DNA of 7,743 bases from JAVVFH01 sp032250585 (lineage in GTDB: Bacteria; Pseudomonadota; Gammaproteobacteria; Xanthomonadales; SZUA-36): NCBI GenBank assembly GCA_032250585.1, contig JAVVFH010000163.1, forward strand, positions 1 through 7,743, written 5' to 3'. Positions within the stretch are counted from its first letter, which is position 1. Every line of letters starts with the position of its first letter. Of this stretch, positions 1 to 6,833 are shown piece after piece. The notes beneath the pieces were generated by a model, which saw only the letters and a program-made list of their open reading frames with translations, was not told the origin of the DNA and made no database searches. Both the position numbers and the translations under genes were made by a program.

Positions 1-657
1 CTTGGCGATCGCGTAATAGAGGAAGATGTTCTCTTGCGGCGGCAGGCGTTTGTCCTCCAGCACCGCCAGCATCCGGTCGACGTGCGTACGATCCCGCGCG
101 CGCTGCAGGCGCGCGAGTTCGTAGTGATTGCGCTGGTGATCCGGGCGCTGCTCCAGCAGTTCCGAATAAAGCTTCCTCGCTTCGTCGAGATGGCCCAGCA
201 GCACCGCGCAGGCCGCCAGGTTGGACTGCAATTTTTCGACGCCCGGTTGCAGTTCGTTGGCCCGGCGATAAAGCGGCCAGGCCCGGGCGTGCAGTCCGAG
301 CCGGGTCCAGACCGTCGCCGCCTTGTCGAGATACAGGGGGCTTCCGGCCAGCAGCGGCTCGCAGGATTCCAGCAACGCCTTCGCCTCGCGGTGCCGCATG
401 CCTTTCCAGTACAGCTCCGCGAGTTCCACCGCCGCATCGTAACGCCGGGAATCGAGGCGCAACGCCCGGGTGAATGCCGTAACGGCCTGCTGCGACTTGC
501 CCCTCGCCTTTTCCGCCAGCCCGGTCAGGAACCAGCCCTCCGGGCTGTGCCGGTTCGACTCGAGGATTTGCCGGGCGCCGGCCTTGACCGCGGCCCAGTC
601 GCCGGTACGTGAGGCCTGCCGGGCGGAAGCGCTGATGCGGGCGAGGCGATCGTTCAC
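1..657 (-). CDS. TPR sulfotransferase, N-terminal part (runs off left edge)
   Basis: This is the amino-terminal 219 residues of a tetratricopeptide-repeat protein, tandem copy of the gene at 665-2248. The two align from the first residue without a gap at about 53% identity by hand count; identical blocks include RRYDAAVELA (residues 71-80), AWPLY (126-130), ELQPGV (135-140) and YAIAK (215-219). The catalytic sulfotransferase domain of the neighbour begins near residue 284, so here it would lie outside the window; calling this gene a sulfotransferase is an inference from the paralog. The GTG at 655-657 is chosen because its product begins MNDRLARIS, matching MNSEVSRIS of the neighbour position for position; no in-frame ATG occurs before residue 87. 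It follows the neighbour's TGA after 7 nt, with no strong Shine-Dalgarno sequence, so the two are probably co-transcribed. The frame is open to the edge, so the gene could be intact or truncated beyond it. Confidence 0.88.
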   Translation of the reverse strand, partial: MNDRLARISASARQASRTGDWAAVKAGARQILESNRHSPEGWFLTGLAEKARGKSQQAVTAFTRALRLDSRRYDAAVELAELYWKGMRHREAKALLESCEPLLAGSPLYLDKAATVWTRLGLHARAWPLYRRANELQPGVEKLQSNLAACAVLLGHLDEARKLYSELLEQRPDHQRNHYELARLQRARDRTHVDRMLAVLEDKRLPPQENIFLYYAIAK

Positions 658-664
658 CGTGCGA

Positions 665-2248
665 TCACTCGACCGGGATTCCGGCGTTTTCCAGGTACTC
701 TTTCAAGGGCTGCAGATGACTCGCAAAGTGCTTCCAGCGCTGCACCGAACGGGTGTGAACCTTGTCGCGCACCTGCACGTTGCTGGCCGTCGTGCTGGGC
801 GCGCGGTTGCGATCGAATTCCAGGCAGGCCTGCTCGAAGGGCAGGCCCAGCCGGTCCAGAAGGCAGCGGGTTTCGCCTTCCTGGTCGGTCACCAGGGCCT
901 CGTATTCGACTTCGACCAGACGCGCGCCGAGCACGGTCTGCCAATGGCGCCGCAACCGGTCATAAGCCACGTAATAGCGGCCCAGGCTGTCGAGGGAATA
1001 GGAAAACTTGTAGGCCCAGGTGAAAACCTGCTTGTACATGGAAAAACAGGCGTCCATCGGGTGCCGCACCAGGTGCACGATGCGGGCCTGTGGCCAGGCC
1101 TGGGCGATGAAACCGAGATAGAGGAAATTGAACGGCAGCTTCTCGATGAACATCGGCTCCGGGCCCAGCCGGTAGCGGATCGCATCCATATACCCGTTCA
1201 CGATCGATCCCATGTCCCGGGCCGCCAGGGCCGCGATCATCTCCGGATTCATGTTTTCCACGCTGGCGACACCGCTCTCGCGCCGCAGCACCATTTGCAG
1301 GAACAGCGTTTCCCCCAGGCTCTGCACCTGCGAGTGCGAGGACAGGATGCGCTCGGTCAGCGTGGTGCCGGTGCGCGGCAGCCCGACGATGAAGATCGGC
1401 GTCCTGCCGGAATCGTCCAGTGCCGTATCGGTCGAAGTATCGGCCAGCCATTTCGCATCGCAGACTTCGATGATGCGGTCGATGAGTTCGATGTCCCGCC
1501 CGACATCGTGGCCGGCGACCCTGGATACTGCGTCGCCCGCCCGCCGGTAGTACTCGAACGACTCGTCCCACTGCTCCAGGTCCTCGAGTTCCTTGGCGAT
1601 GGCGTAAAACAGCGGAATATTGTGCTCCGGGGGCTCACGGCTTAAGCGCAGAATTTTCTTCATCTGCTCCACGTGCGTGAAATCCGTCGCTTTCTGCAGG
1701 CGGGACAGGTGGTAATGATTGCGCCGGTGGTTCGGAAAGCGCCGCAGCAGGGCGAGATAAATCTCACGGGCTTCGTCGATCTTGCCCAGGTAGACGGCGC
1801 AGGCCGCGCGGTTGGCTTGGAACAGATCGACGCCGGGCTGCAATTCCGTGGTCTTCAGATACAACGGCCAGGCTTTCTGCGGCAGCCCGATCTCGGTGTA
1901 GATGGTGGCGGCCATGTCGAGATAGATGGGGCTGTTGGCCAGCGCGTCTTCGTACTTCGCCAGCAGCGCCGCGGCATCGCCGTTGCGCCGAGCGGTCGAA
2001 TACTGGTTGGCCAGTTCAACCGCGGCATCGTAGCGGCGGGGATCCGCAGCCAACGCCTTCTCAAAAGCCTCGATGGCTTTGAGAGGTTTCTTTTGAACTT
2101 TCTTGGCCAGCCCGTTGAGAAAAAGTCCTTCCGCGCTGTTCGGCGCGCGACGCAGGATTTCGTTCGCACAGGCCCCCACGATCGCCCAGTCGCGGGCTTC
2201 GACGGCGCGCCGGGCGGTCATACTGATTCGGGAAACTTCGGAGTTCAT
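665..2248 (-). CDS. TPR-containing sulfotransferase (PAPS-dependent)
   Basis: A 527-residue protein in two parts. Residues about 1-240 are helical TPR-like repeats (for example 41-73 and 142-184), likely for protein or acceptor binding. Residues about 282-515 form a sulfotransferase domain of the Sulfotransfer_3 type. The 5'-phosphosulfate loop is PIFIVGLPRTGTT at 284-296, and the 3'-phosphate-binding pair is Arg395 and Ser403 in LVRHPMDACFS, with the canonical spacing of eight. The carboxy-terminal part carries VQVRDKVHTRSVQRW (491-505) followed by LQPL, a segment usual in this family. Known for the family: transfer of sulfate from PAPS to a hydroxyl or amine of carbohydrate, peptide or small molecule; the acceptor here cannot be read. 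There is no signal peptide, so it is probably cytoplasmic. It lies 7 nt upstream of a paralog and diverges from the methyltransferase gene across 77 nt. The ATG start is supported by alignment with the paralog; its Shine-Dalgarno is poor. Confidence 0.93.
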   Translation of the reverse strand: MNSEVSRISMTARRAVEARDWAIVGACANEILRRAPNSAEGLFLNGLAKKVQKKPLKAIEAFEKALAADPRRYDAAVELANQYSTARRNGDAAALLAKYEDALANSPIYLDMAATIYTEIGLPQKAWPLYLKTTELQPGVDLFQANRAACAVYLGKIDEAREIYLALLRRFPNHRRNHYHLSRLQKATDFTHVEQMKKILRLSREPPEHNIPLFYAIAKELEDLEQWDESFEYYRRAGDAVSRVAGHDVGRDIELIDRIIEVCDAKWLADTSTDTALDDSGRTPIFIVGLPRTGTTLTERILSSHSQVQSLGETLFLQMVLRRESGVASVENMNPEMIAALAARDMGSIVNGYMDAIRYRLGPEPMFIEKLPFNFLYLGFIAQAWPQARIVHLVRHPMDACFSMYKQVFTWAYKFSYSLDSLGRYYVAYDRLRRHWQTVLGARLVEVEYEALVTDQEGETRCLLDRLGLPFEQACLEFDRNRAPSTTASNVQVRDKVHTRSVQRWKHFASHLQPLKEYLENAGIPVE

Positions 2249-2255
2249 ACCGATA

Positions 2256-2282
2256 TTGTTAAGGAAATGCCGCTGCTATACT
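2256..2282 (+). promoter_or_regulatory. Candidate promoter of the methyltransferase operon
   Basis: An extended -10 element, TGC followed by TATACT, sits at 2274-2282 (hexamer 2277-2282, five of six matches to TATAAT). A weak -35, TTGTTA, is at 2256-2261 with a short 15-nt spacer; an extended -10 can compensate for that. Initiation would fall near 2288-2290, about 37 nt before the methyltransferase ATG. A perfect 10-bp palindrome, GGCCATGGCC (2284-2293), overlaps the predicted start point and could be an operator or chance. No convincing promoter was seen on the opposite strand for the sulfotransferase gene, which must start in the same 77-nt gap. Confidence 0.4.
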
Positions 2283-2287
2283 AGGCC

Positions 2288-2329
2288 ATGGCCGCCTCGC
2301 GCCCCTTTTCCGACCCCACAGGCCGATGA
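2288..2329 (+). other. Possible 13-codon leader ORF overlapping the methyltransferase start
   Basis: ATG at 2288 opens a frame encoding MAASRPFSDPTGR, ending at TGA 2327-2329. That stop overlaps the methyltransferase ATG (2326-2328) as ATGA, the usual arrangement for translational coupling. The ATG coincides with the predicted transcription start, so it would be translated leaderless if at all. The methyltransferase itself has only a weak ACAGG three nucleotides before its ATG, so coupling would offer a way to load ribosomes. Short ORFs of this size arise often by chance, and no other evidence supports expression. Confidence 0.2.
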
Positions 2330-3300
2330 CCGTCCAAGATCAACCCGAAACGGCAACAACCGCACAGAGTTGGGATACCTACTGGCGCGGCACCGGCGAT
2401 GCAGAAGCGTGGACAGCCGGCGGCGCCAGCCATCCGGCGATCGGCGCGTTCTGGGATCGATTCTTCCGGGCACTGTCGGAGGATCTCGACAATCCCGCAA
2501 TGCTCGATATCGCCAGCGGCAACGGCGCTGTGGTCGAGCGCGCGCTTGAGGTTTTCAATCAACAGCCGGTAGAGATCACCCCGGTCGATGTGTCGGAAGC
2601 GGCCATTGCGAACATCCGCGCGCGCTTCCCCGGCGTGCGCGGGCTGGTCTGCGATGCGCGGTCCATCCCGCTGGAATCCGGTGCCTTCGACATTGTAACC
2701 AGCCAGTTCGGCGTGGAGTATGCCGGGCGGGAGGCCATCGGCGAGGCGACCCGCCTGCTGGCGCCCGGCGGCCGCCTGGCGCTTTTGATGCACCATCGGG
2801 ACGGCGCCATTCACCAGGAATGCGCGGCCAGCCTGGATGCGATCGAGCAGACCCGGTCCGCCCGTTTCATACCGCTGGCAACGGACATGTTCCGGGCAGG
2901 TTTTGCCGCGGTCCGCGGCGCGGACCGTCAGCCCTATGACGCCGCGGCCTCCCGGCTCGCACCTGCCGTCGAGGCACTGGAACGCATGATCGCCCAGCAT
3001 GGCGAGCACGTCGCCGGCGACACCATCGTCCGCCTGTACGGTGATGTGGCCCGGATCCACCGCGAATTGCCGAACTACGATCCGGAAGAAGTGATGAGTT
3101 GGCTGGCGCGCATGGGACAGGAACTCAATGCTTATGCCGGCCGCATGTCGTCGATGATGGCGGCCGCCATCGATCAGTCGGAATTCGAGCGGATCCGCAC
3201 CGAATTGGATGCAAGGACCGTCGTCGAACAGGCGGGACCCCTGCTGGTGCCCGGTCTGGAGTTGCCGCTGGCCTGGGCCATCCTGGCCACGGGAAAATAG
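2326..3300 (+). CDS. Class I SAM-dependent methyltransferase
   Basis: A 324-residue protein with a Rossmann-type methyltransferase core at about 55-160. Motif I is MLDIASGNGAVVE (59-71), binding S-adenosylmethionine; the acidic strand-2 end is in ITPVDVS (84-90); CDARSIPLESGAFDIVTSQFGVEY (109-132) covers the adenine-contacting Asp and motif IV region; LLAPGGRLAL (144-153) is the post-IV LxPGG element. This layout is that of Methyltransf_11/25 (UbiE-like) enzymes. The carboxy-terminal half (about 160-324) is mostly helical with no motif I can name and probably forms the acceptor site, so the substrate is unknown. No signal peptide or membrane segment is visible, so it is cytoplasmic. The ATG at 2326 has a weak Shine-Dalgarno; no better in-frame start lies between it and the promoter. 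It is first in a probable two-gene operon, the next gene starting 14-23 nt after its TAG. Confidence 0.9.
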   Translation: MTVQDQPETATTAQSWDTYWRGTGDAEAWTAGGASHPAIGAFWDRFFRALSEDLDNPAMLDIASGNGAVVERALEVFNQQPVEITPVDVSEAAIANIRARFPGVRGLVCDARSIPLESGAFDIVTSQFGVEYAGREAIGEATRLLAPGGRLALLMHHRDGAIHQECAASLDAIEQTRSARFIPLATDMFRAGFAAVRGADRQPYDAAASRLAPAVEALERMIAQHGEHVAGDTIVRLYGDVARIHRELPNYDPEEVMSWLARMGQELNAYAGRMSSMMAAAIDQSEFERIRTELDARTVVEQAGPLLVPGLELPLAWAILATGK

Positions 3301-3323
3301 AAGGGCACCACTCCGTGCCGGAA

Positions 3324-3725
3324 ATGCAGCAGCCACTAATGGACGAGAAGCTCCAGGCCTGGATCAAGCAGCGACTCGACGCGGCCGTTCAGACGTTGAT
3401 GAAAGAGGGCGTGGTCGAAAGCATCGTGGTCGAGGCCAAGCCCGCCTGGGTGCTTCCCCACACCCTGCTGATCGGCAAGATCCGCGATCAGGCGCGTCTC
3501 GGCGGCTTCACCTGGTTCATCTGCGGCGATGCACCGCTCACGCACGCGGAGTCATCCGTGGCGGCGACGCCGCGCGAGGCCGCGCGGCACTTCGCCCTGC
3601 AGTGGCAATTGCGGGCCTCACGCGAAGGCATGGCCGGTGAGGCACTCGCGATCAGGGCGGGTGCGCTGTACCAGATCGTCGAGGAAGACGCGTTCTGGCA
3701 AACGGGAAACCTGGGGTCAGAGTAA
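3324..3725 (+). CDS. Small DUF4826-like protein of unknown function
   Basis: A 133-residue soluble protein. From memory it resembles DUF4826, a gammaproteobacterial family of about 140 residues: the block WFICGDAPLTH (64-74), REAARHFALQWQLRA (84-98) and the ending RAGALYQIVEEDAFW (111-125) match the family's pattern of WvisGDlPtdH, areslRhFslnWQmkA and sRAEgLYdifekdaLW. No catalytic motif or known activity is apparent. The start is uncertain. ATG 3324 is used; GTG 3315 in the same frame has a better placed AAGGG (3301-3305, 9 nt upstream) and would add three residues, and ATG 3339 would remove five. The gene follows the methyltransferase by 23 nt and is probably co-transcribed. Its last residues (LGSE) and its TAA stop lie inside the first copy of the GGGGTCAGAGTAAA repeat, so the tail after Trp125 is probably repeat-derived. 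Confidence 0.8.
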   Translation: MQQPLMDEKLQAWIKQRLDAAVQTLMKEGVVESIVVEAKPAWVLPHTLLIGKIRDQARLGGFTWFICGDAPLTHAESSVAATPREAARHFALQWQLRASREGMAGEALAIRAGALYQIVEEDAFWQTGNLGSE

Positions 3726-3799
3726 AGGGTCAGAGTTGGGGAATTGGGGTCAGAGTAAAAACCCGGGGTCGTCCGACCCCGGGTTTTTACTCTGACCCC
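3713..3799. repeat. GGGGTCAGAGTAAA repeat cluster with perfect inverted repeat
   Basis: The 14-mer GGGGTCAGAGTAAA occurs at 3713-3726, as a shorter GGGTCAGAGT at 3727-3736, again at 3746-3759, and inverted at 3786-3799. The last two are the outer ends of a perfect inverted repeat: arms 3746-3771 and 3774-3799 (26 bp each), separated by only TC. No further copy was found in the window. I recall similar GGGGTCAGAG motifs as interspersed repeats in gammaproteobacterial genomes, often next to REP-associated (Y1-type) transposase genes, but there is no transposase here, so the assignment to a REP/BIME or non-autonomous mobile element is an inference. The first copy overlaps the end of the upstream coding region and provides its stop codon. 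Confidence 0.85.
3757..3788. terminator. Bidirectional intrinsic terminator in the palindrome core
   Basis: AAAAA (3757-3761) is followed by the stem CCCGGGGTCG / CGACCCCGGG (3762-3771 and 3774-3783) and TTTTT (3784-3788). A two-base loop is too tight, so a nine-pair stem with a four-base loop is likelier. The arrangement reads as a rho-independent terminator on either strand: it would end the methyltransferase operon on the plus strand and back up the receptor gene's terminator on the minus strand. Confidence 0.8.
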
Positions 3800-3805
3800 T
3801 TCCCG

Positions 3806-3832
3806 AAAAGAAGGGCCGCTTGTGCGGCCCTT
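3806..3832 (-). terminator. Intrinsic terminator of the TonB-dependent receptor gene
   Basis: A perfect nine-pair hairpin, AAGGGCCGC (3811-3819) with GCGGCCCTT (3824-3832), has a four-base loop. Read on the minus strand it is followed by CTTTTC (3810-3805), giving a short U-tract, and it starts 28 nt after the receptor's TGA. On the plus strand no T-run follows, so it mainly serves the minus-strand gene. Confidence 0.8.
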
Positions 3833-3860
3833 CCTCATGCTTTCCGGCTTCAGTAGCCGA

Positions 3861-6773
3861 TCAGAATTTCCAGGCGAGACGCAGGAAGTAGCCGCGCCCG
3901 AACAGGCGGTAGGTCGATGGGTCCGTCGTGGCGTTGAAACCCACCTCGATGAACGGAGGTTCTTCGTCGGTGAAATTGGTGACACCACCGGAGATGGTCA
4001 GACCCATGGCGCCCACCGTATACGAGGCGACCAGGTCGTGATACAGCTCGTCACCGATATCCTGGATGTATGAACCATCCGGCAGATTATTCGAAGGATC
4101 GCCATCGCTGTCGCAGTTACAGAACGTATCCGCATCAAGACCGCTGATGTATTCAGCCAGGTAGCCGATGGAAAGATCGCCATAGGCCCACTGCAGCGAG
4201 AAATTGGCCTTGTCTTCCGCATACGCACCGCCGTCTTCCGCGGTGGGGTCCGTGAAACGGCCGGACAGGTCCTGCTCTTCGGCACCCTCGAACGGGATCT
4301 TGGTCCGCTCGATCAGATGGGACCACAGAAGCGCGGCTTGCCACTGGCCGATGCTCGAGTTGTAGTTCCAGCGCACCTCGGTGTCGACACCCTCGGCGCC
4401 CTGCTCGGCCACGTTCAGCGGTCCGTCGAGAATCAGTTGGATGCCGAAGTCCGCAGGACGGCGCGTGATCAGATCGCACGAGGCCTGATTCAGTTCGATA
4501 TAGCAGTCCTCGAGAATGAACTGCACACCCAGCGAGCTGATGCCGTCATCCAGTTCGATCTTCCAGTAGTCCACCGTGGCGGTAAAGTCGTGATCGCCGA
4601 AGGATGGCGTCCAGACGATACCGGCGGTGTAGGTGTCACCCGTTTCAGGCTCCAGGAAGGGGTTGCCGCCGATTTTCGCCAGAGCCTGGTTCTCACCGGC
4701 GGGCGCCTCTCGCTCGCATCCTGGCGCGACGCCCCGGGGGTTCGTCGGGTCGCAGGGATCGGTGAAGGTCGGGAAGCTGTCGAACGTACCCGCGAACAGG
4801 TCTTCGATGGTCGGCGAGCGGAATATGGTGCCGGCCGTGCCCCTGAGCTTCAGGTCATCGATGACCTGGAATTCCACCCCCAACTGCCATGTAGTATCGC
4901 CGTCGAACTCATCATAGTCGTCGTAGCGCACGCCGCCCTTGAGCATGATTTCCTGCGTGCCGTTGTCGTACACCGGCGCCAGCACTTCGAGGAACACGGC
5001 ATTGTTGACCAGATCGCCCTCGGTCGGGCTGCTGGCATTACCGGTCACGCTGTCGGCCGCCTTGCTGGAATCCGGCGTGAACCGGAACTCCTGCTTCCAA
5101 TAGCCGTAACCGACCGCCCAGCCGAGCTCACCACCGGGAAGATCGATGAACGAACCGGACAGGCTTGCACCTGCCAGAGTCGCCTTGGTCGAGAAGGAAT
5201 CATTCAGCATAAAGCTGATGTAATCGAACATGTCCTGCGTGACCGAGGTGGCCGTCGGCTCGCCCGTCTCACGGACGACCCCACCACCACCGAACATGTT
5301 GAGCGGTACGCAGCCGGGGATCAGCGTCGTCGGATCGTTGATGTCCCGGTAACATTCGGGTAATCCGTCACCATCCAGGTCGGCCGAGGGGCCGAGCGCG
5401 TTGGCAAAGCGATCGCCGAGGTACTGGCCAAAGTCCTGGTCGGACCGGGTGCGCAAGCCCCGGTTGACGAATACGTCCCAGTTGACGTCGTTGAAAACGC
5501 CCTCGAGGCCGGCCACGAACTGCCACTGCGTGATCTCCTGGGTGAACCGGCGCGGCTGCTCCAGCATGCGCCGGCGGACACTCACCGCGGCCTGGTACGG
5601 GAGGCTGGTGCCGTTGGCCGCATTGAAGTTGTCGATGGCCTGGCGCAGGTAGAAGTTGTCCGCAGAAACACCGAGTTGGGTCGGGGTTGCCTGGAAACAC
5701 GGGTCGCCAACGTCGCAGAAGATCGGCGTCGGCGCCAGTTCCTGGGCCGATTCACGGAAGTTGCCGCGAAACTCCGCGTTGAAGCGGACATTGTCGGTGA
5801 CATCGAAATGCCCCTCGGCGAAGATGTTGGTGCGCTTGTAGGGCGTCTGCAGGTAGTTGACCGGCGCGTAGTTGTAGTTGCGCCCGTCGTGCACGATCGG
5901 TACGCCCGCCTGGTAGGGTGCGGAGGACGGCGTTCCAATCAAGAACAACCGCCCGTCGTCCACCAGGCGGAAGCGGCCCTCCGGAATCGACGAGGAGCCG
6001 AGGCGATAGCAACCGGTGGGGTACGGCTCGGTCAGCTGGTTCTCGCAGCCTTCGGGATAGATGTAGAAGGAATCCTGCATGAAATCCCAAGGCACGTCAG
6101 CCTGGAAAGCCTCTTCCTGGTCGATGTACTCGGCGCCGAACACGAAATTGCCGCGCTCGAACGTCATGCCGGCAATCACACCGAAGCTGTCCTGCCGGCC
6201 GGCACTGTCCTCCCAGTCGGCAACCTGTGCATTGAATTCGACACCTTCGAAATCGCGCCGAGTGATGATGTTCACCACGCCGGCGACGGCATCGGCACCG
6301 TACACGGCTGAGGCGCCATCTTTCAGGATTTCGACGCGCTCGATCATGGTCGACGGGATGGTCTGGAAGTCGCCGCCGTCCACGATGCGCTGGCCATTGA
6401 CCAGCGTCACGGTGCGGTCGACGCCCATGCCGCGCAGGTCAATCTGCACCGAGCCGTCACCGCCATTATTGGTGGTGGTGCCGATCGGCGAACCGGACAT
6501 GGACGGCATTCTTTGCAGAAAGTCGCCGACGTCGGTCAAACCGGTGATCTGGAGATCCTCTCTGTTGATTACCGTGACCGGGCTGGCGCTGGCGAGGTCC
6601 GCGCGGCGAATGCGCGAACCGGTGACAATCACCTCTTCAAGCCGGCTCTCATCTGCTTCCTGGTCTTCAGCATCCTGCGCGAAGGCGATCGGCACGTGGG
6701 ACGACGCCAGTGCACCTACACTCACACCCAATGCGATGTGAATGGCCGTTTGGACTTTAAGGTTTGTAGGCAT
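3861..6773 (-). CDS. TonB-dependent outer-membrane receptor
   Basis: A 970-residue precursor. Residues 1-32 are a signal peptide (basic start, hydrophobic core, likely cut after AFA). EEVIVTGSR at 46-54 is the TonB box region. The plug domain covers about 60-175, with IDLRGMG (111-117), VTLVNGQRI (122-130) and the segment from VEILKDGASAVYGADA (147-162) to VVNIITRR. The rest is the beta-barrel, including LRGTAGTIFRSPTIEDLF (643-660) and an ending in aromatic Phe970, expected for barrel insertion by BAM. Function: TonB/ExbBD-driven uptake of a large or scarce ligand; the ligand cannot be told from sequence. Twelve cysteines fall in six close pairs in probable surface loops, and an acidic DLDGDGLPE segment (465-473) looks like a calcium-binding loop. 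The ATG has a good GAGG (6782-6785) eight bases upstream, and an in-frame TAA lies upstream of it. It is monocistronic, with its own terminator and a divergent neighbour. Confidence 0.95.
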   Translation of the reverse strand: MPTNLKVQTAIHIALGVSVGALASSHVPIAFAQDAEDQEADESRLEEVIVTGSRIRRADLASASPVTVINREDLQITGLTDVGDFLQRMPSMSGSPIGTTTNNGGDGSVQIDLRGMGVDRTVTLVNGQRIVDGGDFQTIPSTMIERVEILKDGASAVYGADAVAGVVNIITRRDFEGVEFNAQVADWEDSAGRQDSFGVIAGMTFERGNFVFGAEYIDQEEAFQADVPWDFMQDSFYIYPEGCENQLTEPYPTGCYRLGSSSIPEGRFRLVDDGRLFLIGTPSSAPYQAGVPIVHDGRNYNYAPVNYLQTPYKRTNIFAEGHFDVTDNVRFNAEFRGNFRESAQELAPTPIFCDVGDPCFQATPTQLGVSADNFYLRQAIDNFNAANGTSLPYQAAVSVRRRMLEQPRRFTQEITQWQFVAGLEGVFNDVNWDVFVNRGLRTRSDQDFGQYLGDRFANALGPSADLDGDGLPECYRDINDPTTLIPGCVPLNMFGGGGVVRETGEPTATSVTQDMFDYISFMLNDSFSTKATLAGASLSGSFIDLPGGELGWAVGYGYWKQEFRFTPDSSKAADSVTGNASSPTEGDLVNNAVFLEVLAPVYDNGTQEIMLKGGVRYDDYDEFDGDTTWQLGVEFQVIDDLKLRGTAGTIFRSPTIEDLFAGTFDSFPTFTDPCDPTNPRGVAPGCEREAPAGENQALAKIGGNPFLEPETGDTYTAGIVWTPSFGDHDFTATVDYWKIELDDGISSLGVQFILEDCYIELNQASCDLITRRPADFGIQLILDGPLNVAEQGAEGVDTEVRWNYNSSIGQWQAALLWSHLIERTKIPFEGAEEQDLSGRFTDPTAEDGGAYAEDKANFSLQWAYGDLSIGYLAEYISGLDADTFCNCDSDGDPSNNLPDGSYIQDIGDELYHDLVASYTVGAMGLTISGGVTNFTDEEPPFIEVGFNATTDPSTYRLFGRGYFLRLAWKF

Positions 6774-6833
6774 GAATCCTTCCTCGTGAAGTATTGATGT
6801 GCGTGATTTACATGATTAGTTATTCGTAAGTAC

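Noticed and set aside
470..1645. 391-codon plus-strand ORF opposite the sulfotransferase genes
   Set aside because: It is antisense to two genes confirmed by motifs and by paralogy, and its product has no recognisable domain. Long antisense frames are common in GC-rich coding DNA.
3099..3323. Long upstream extension of the DUF4826-like frame to an ATG at 3099
   Set aside because: It would overlap the methyltransferase by about 200 nt, adds residues without family similarity, and places the conserved core far from the start.
2281..3336. 351-codon minus-strand ORF opposite the methyltransferase
   Set aside because: The plus strand carries clear SAM-binding motifs in order; the minus product shows nothing recognisable.
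3713..3799. CRISPR array
   Set aside because: The repeated unit is 10-14 bp with irregular short spacing and one inverted copy; there are no uniform spacers or cas genes.
4317..5363. 348-codon plus-strand ORF opposite the receptor gene
   Set aside because: It lies wholly inside the well-supported receptor gene on the other strand, with no ribosome-binding site or domain.
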